This document shows, piece after piece, positions 7,163-8,709 of a stretch of 8,709 nucleotides of DNA (position 1 is the stretch's first letter; the number at the start of each line of letters is the position of its first letter). The notes beneath the pieces are model-generated. The model did not search any database and was not told the DNA's origin. It was given only the letters and a program-made list of their open reading frames with translations. Source of the stretch: Patescibacteria group bacterium (GTDB lineage: Bacteria; Patescibacteriota; Gracilibacteria; UM-FILTER-43-11); contig JAHIYT010000114.1 of NCBI GenBank assembly GCA_018814945.1, positions 1 through 8,709 of the forward strand. Reading direction: 5' to 3'. Made by a program: the position numbers and the translations under genes.

Positions 7163-7190
7163 ATTGTAACATGTTCACTATTTATTACAA
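7163..7190 (-). promoter_or_regulatory. Candidate promoter of the lipoprotein gene
   Basis: On the - strand TTGTAA (7190-7185) is followed after 16 bases by TACAAT (7168-7163), a five-of-six match preceded by an extended -10 TGT. The start would fall near 7156, about 26 bases before the ATG at 7130. The short leader is A/T only and has no Shine-Dalgarno motif. Confidence 0.6.
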
Positions 7191-7323
7191 AAAGATAGGG
7201 AGCTCTCTTTCAGATTATTTGTACAACAATCCTTGTACGGAATACTTCGTTATAATCCAAACAACTCACTCATTCCTGCTTCCAACTTGCATAAATGTGT
7301 TTTGGTCCTATTTAACTTTATTT

Positions 7324-7366
7324 GCCCTCGCCGGGCAGGCGATTCTTTTTGTAGTCAAAAAGAATC
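7324..7366. repeat. Two adjacent hairpins: GC-rich mini-stem and perfect 11-bp palindrome
   Basis: GCCC (7324-7327) pairs with GGGC (7333-7336) around TCGCC. Five bases later GATTCTTTTTG (7341-7351) pairs perfectly with CAAAAAGAATC (7356-7366) around a TAGT tetraloop. Neither stem is followed by a clean T run on either strand, so they do not look like terminators. They may be parts of an intergenic palindromic repeat or of a structured RNA. Confidence 0.6.
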
Positions 7367-7374
7367 CAAAAACC

Positions 7375-7447
7375 TCTGGGGTTCTGCGAGACAAATACCA
7401 GCTATTTACCTTTTAACCATCTCCTACACGTCCGCAAGTACCCCAGA
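7375..7447. other. Nested long stem-loop of unknown role
   Basis: The arm 7375-7392 (TCTGGGGTTCTGCGAGAC) pairs with 7430-7447 (GTCCGCAAGTACCCCAGA): eight continuous pairs, one mismatch, then CT, GCG and GAC with two single-base bulges. In the 37-base loop, AAATA (7393-7397) and TATTT (7403-7407) form a small inner hairpin directly stacked on the main stem. The bulged, mixed-composition stem looks more like folded RNA or a degraded palindromic element than a terminator. The strand is undetermined. Confidence 0.5.
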
Positions 7448-7489
7448 CCCCTTTTCCTTTTAATCAGCGGTAAAAAAACAAAAAACAAA

Positions 7490-7522
7490 CAAAAAACGTA
7501 GACACGTGGCATGCCGCGTGTC
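7490..7522 (-). terminator. Intrinsic terminator of the substrate-binding protein gene
   Basis: GACACGTGGC (7501-7510) and GCCGCGTGTC (7513-7522) form a stem with one G-U pair and a CATG apex. On the - strand the stem is followed by TACG and then T runs (from 7496 leftward). It lies 57 bases past the binding-protein stop. On the + strand an A run follows instead, so it works in one direction only. Confidence 0.85.
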
Positions 7523-7579
7523 AAAAAATAAAAATAAAAAGAAAAAAATGGAATGTTGTACAAGGATTGATGGACAGGG

Positions 7580-8709
7580 TTATTTAACTTCCGCAGCCAA
7601 TACCAAGCCATCTAATCTCGGTTCCCAATCAACATCTTCCTGCACCGCATAAAGCCTAGATGACTCAAATAGTGGTACTCCAATTAGCTCATCATGAACT
7701 TTTAATATAATATTTTGGAGAAGGTCCAATCTTTTCTGAGTATCCATTTCCTGCATACTTTCTTCAATAAGCTCATCAATTTTTGGGTTGGAATATCTGC
7801 CGTTATTAAATTTACCTTCACTGTGAACAAAGGCATTCAAAAACCCTCCGGCATCACCATCTTCAGCCTGCCATCCAATCAAAAAGATATCACTATCGTT
7901 ATTCTGAATATCATCAAGTAGCTCTGTAGCACCAACACCATTTAATTTAATAGAAAATCCAGCTTCTTTAAGCGGTTTTTGTACATACTCAATCAAAGTC
8001 TGGTAACTACTTAAATAATCAAGTGACACCCTTTCCAACCTATTCTCTCCAAAAATATTTGTAGCAACATTTTCTGTATCATATTTAAAAGGTTCTATAT
8101 CTGCGTTGTACCCATATACTCCAGGTGCTACAAATTGACTAGCTTGCCTGACAAAATGGTTTCCAATAGCTTCAATTTCCGCAGGGTCAAACAAAGAGTT
8201 TATCGCTTCTCTAGTATTTCGATCGGCTAATATTTCATTTTGCATGTTAAACATCAAAAAATTCACCTCTAAGCTGTAGTTAGTTTTAACTTGATTTTTA
8301 GGGAGCTCCAATGCTTGATCTTGTGTAACAGAAGCCAAAATATTTGTTTGACCTTCCTCAAAATTCTTTTCTCTTTGTGCTCTGTTAGATGTGACCACGT
8401 AAGAAGCATTTCTATATGTTGGCTGTTTACCCCAGTAGTTCGTAAATGCAGTTAGTTCCAAGGTTTCCCCCTCATTCCATTCGCTCAACTTATAAGGTCC
8501 GGTTCCAATATCTCCCGGTCTGTTTATAAAGAATTTTGTTAATTTAGAGAGAAGCAATGGATCGGGCGTTTTTGTGCTTATTAAAATATTATAATCGTCA
8601 ACAGCGGTTATACCTTCGATATTGTTAATATACGAAGCTATCTGCGGATTTTGAGATTCGATTGCAGCATTAAAACTTTCAATCACACTTTCTGCATTAA
8701 ATTTACTTC
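7580..8709 (-). CDS. ABC transporter substrate-binding protein, family 5 (peptide/nickel type), 5' end outside window
   Basis: Extracytoplasmic, normally lipid-anchored receptor that delivers oligopeptides or similar ligands to an ABC importer. The frame stays open to the right edge. Its first residues, SKFNAESVIESFNAA, match the family phrase FNAEDVxxSF, which lies about 100 residues into the mature protein. So the GTG at 8686 is not the start, and the signal peptide is off the window. Family marks are GTGPYKLSEW (starting about 70 residues into the visible part), the NYWG segment after it, the FLMFNMQ and REAINSLFD stretch, APGVYGYN, and the C-terminal IFLIGWQAEDGD, YSNPKIDELIEE and VPLFESSRLYAV. 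Family 5 ligands range from di- and oligopeptides to nickel and sugars, so the substrate cannot be named. No permease or ATPase gene follows: an intrinsic terminator comes 57 bases after the stop. Partner genes, if any, must lie upstream or elsewhere. Confidence 0.92.
   Translation of the reverse strand, partial: SKFNAESVIESFNAAIESQNPQIASYINNIEGITAVDDYNILISTKTPDPLLLSKLTKFFINRPGDIGTGPYKLSEWNEGETLELTAFTNYWGKQPTYRNASYVVTSNRAQREKNFEEGQTNILASVTQDQALELPKNQVKTNYSLEVNFLMFNMQNEILADRNTREAINSLFDPAEIEAIGNHFVRQASQFVAPGVYGYNADIEPFKYDTENVATNIFGENRLERVSLDYLSSYQTLIEYVQKPLKEAGFSIKLNGVGATELLDDIQNNDSDIFLIGWQAEDGDAGGFLNAFVHSEGKFNNGRYSNPKIDELIEESMQEMDTQKRLDLLQNIILKVHDELIGVPLFESSRLYAVQEDVDWEPRLDGLVLAAEVK

Larger units (their letters stand above)
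7227..7569. repeat. 12-bp inverted repeat bounding most of the intergenic region
   Basis: CAATCCTTGTAC at 7227-7238 recurs as its exact reverse complement at 7558-7569, enclosing 343 bases in all. Each copy contains or adjoins the palindrome TTGTACAA or GTTGTACAAG. No transposase lies inside, and I see no clear target-site duplication outside. It may be the ends of a small non-autonomous element, paired protein-binding sites, or chance. Confidence 0.45.
7131..7579. other. 449-base non-coding region with terminator, hairpins and a promoter
   Basis: This gap between the substrate-binding protein gene and the lipoprotein gene (both - strand) has no convincing gene. Reading leftward it holds an intrinsic terminator (7490-7522), an A/T-run stretch, a nested stem-loop (7375-7447), a perfect 11-bp hairpin (7341-7366), a GC-rich mini-hairpin (7324-7336), about 85 bases without visible structure, and the promoter of the lipoprotein gene (7163-7190). 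Base composition changes sharply: 7324-7450 is much more GC-rich than its flanks. Short open frames on both strands show no family resemblance and run across the hairpins. Confidence 0.6.

Noticed and set aside
7251..7256. Perfect TATAAT on the + strand, a possible promoter for the hairpin block
   Set aside because: The only -35-like TTGTAC upstream is 12 bases away, too close, and no better -35 exists at 16-18 bases.
7171..7463. Two overlapping + strand open frames of about 76-81 codons in the intergenic region
   Set aside because: They have no start signal or recognisable family, run through the palindromes, and overlap each other and the - strand promoter.
8684..8686. GTG as the start of the substrate-binding protein
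   Set aside because: The frame continues upstream to the window edge with family-typical residues (FNAES), and a signal peptide would be missing if it started here.
1..8709. Gracilibacteria/Absconditabacteria code in which TGA means glycine
   Set aside because: All visible genes reach full domain length with no in-frame TGA, and glycine is encoded by ordinary GGN codons.

Overview
The window is AT-rich bacterial chromosome using the standard code: no complete gene needs an in-frame TGA, and all six genes that end here stop with TAA. The gene content (a PilB-PilC type IV pilus core, a GspG-like major pilin, NusA with a C-terminal helix-hairpin-helix, multidomain cell-surface lipoproteins), the very A-rich leaders without Shine-Dalgarno motifs, and the sequence style suggest a Candidate Phyla Radiation (Patescibacteria) organism, possibly Peregrinibacteria-like. 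That placement is an inference from gene style, not a phylogeny.

Left part, + strand (1-3421): a type IV pilus cluster. A pilB ATPase gene, open to the left edge and therefore probably truncated, is followed after 35 bases by pilC (inner-membrane platform). After a 137-base gap with a candidate promoter comes a prepilin gene. It ends at a perfect 14-bp hairpin that can terminate transcription in both directions, because nusA converges on it from the other side. PilB, PilC and the pilin would be the motor, the platform and the fibre subunit of one machine.

Right part, - strand (3494-8709): three genes reading leftward. The rightmost is a family 5 (peptide/nickel type) ABC substrate-binding protein cut by the right edge, ending at an intrinsic terminator. 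A 449-base intergenic region follows; it holds several nested hairpins and is largely bounded by a 12-bp inverted repeat. Next is a 667-residue lipoprotein with an alpha/beta-hydrolase-like domain followed by a polysaccharide-deacetylase-like domain, both with non-canonical active sites, preceded by a candidate promoter. Last is nusA, apart from its usual neighbours rimP and infB, with a good sigma-70-type promoter (TTGCCT, 17 bp, TATAAT). Its leader of about 156 nt carries a hairpin at the start and a 22-bp imperfect stem built from ATTACAA-type repeats.

The most interesting points are the nusA leader, the two-domain lipoprotein with altered catalytic residues, and the structured intergenic block at 7324-7447. 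I see no clearly new multi-gene system, no CRISPR array, no tRNA or rRNA, and no transposase or phage gene.
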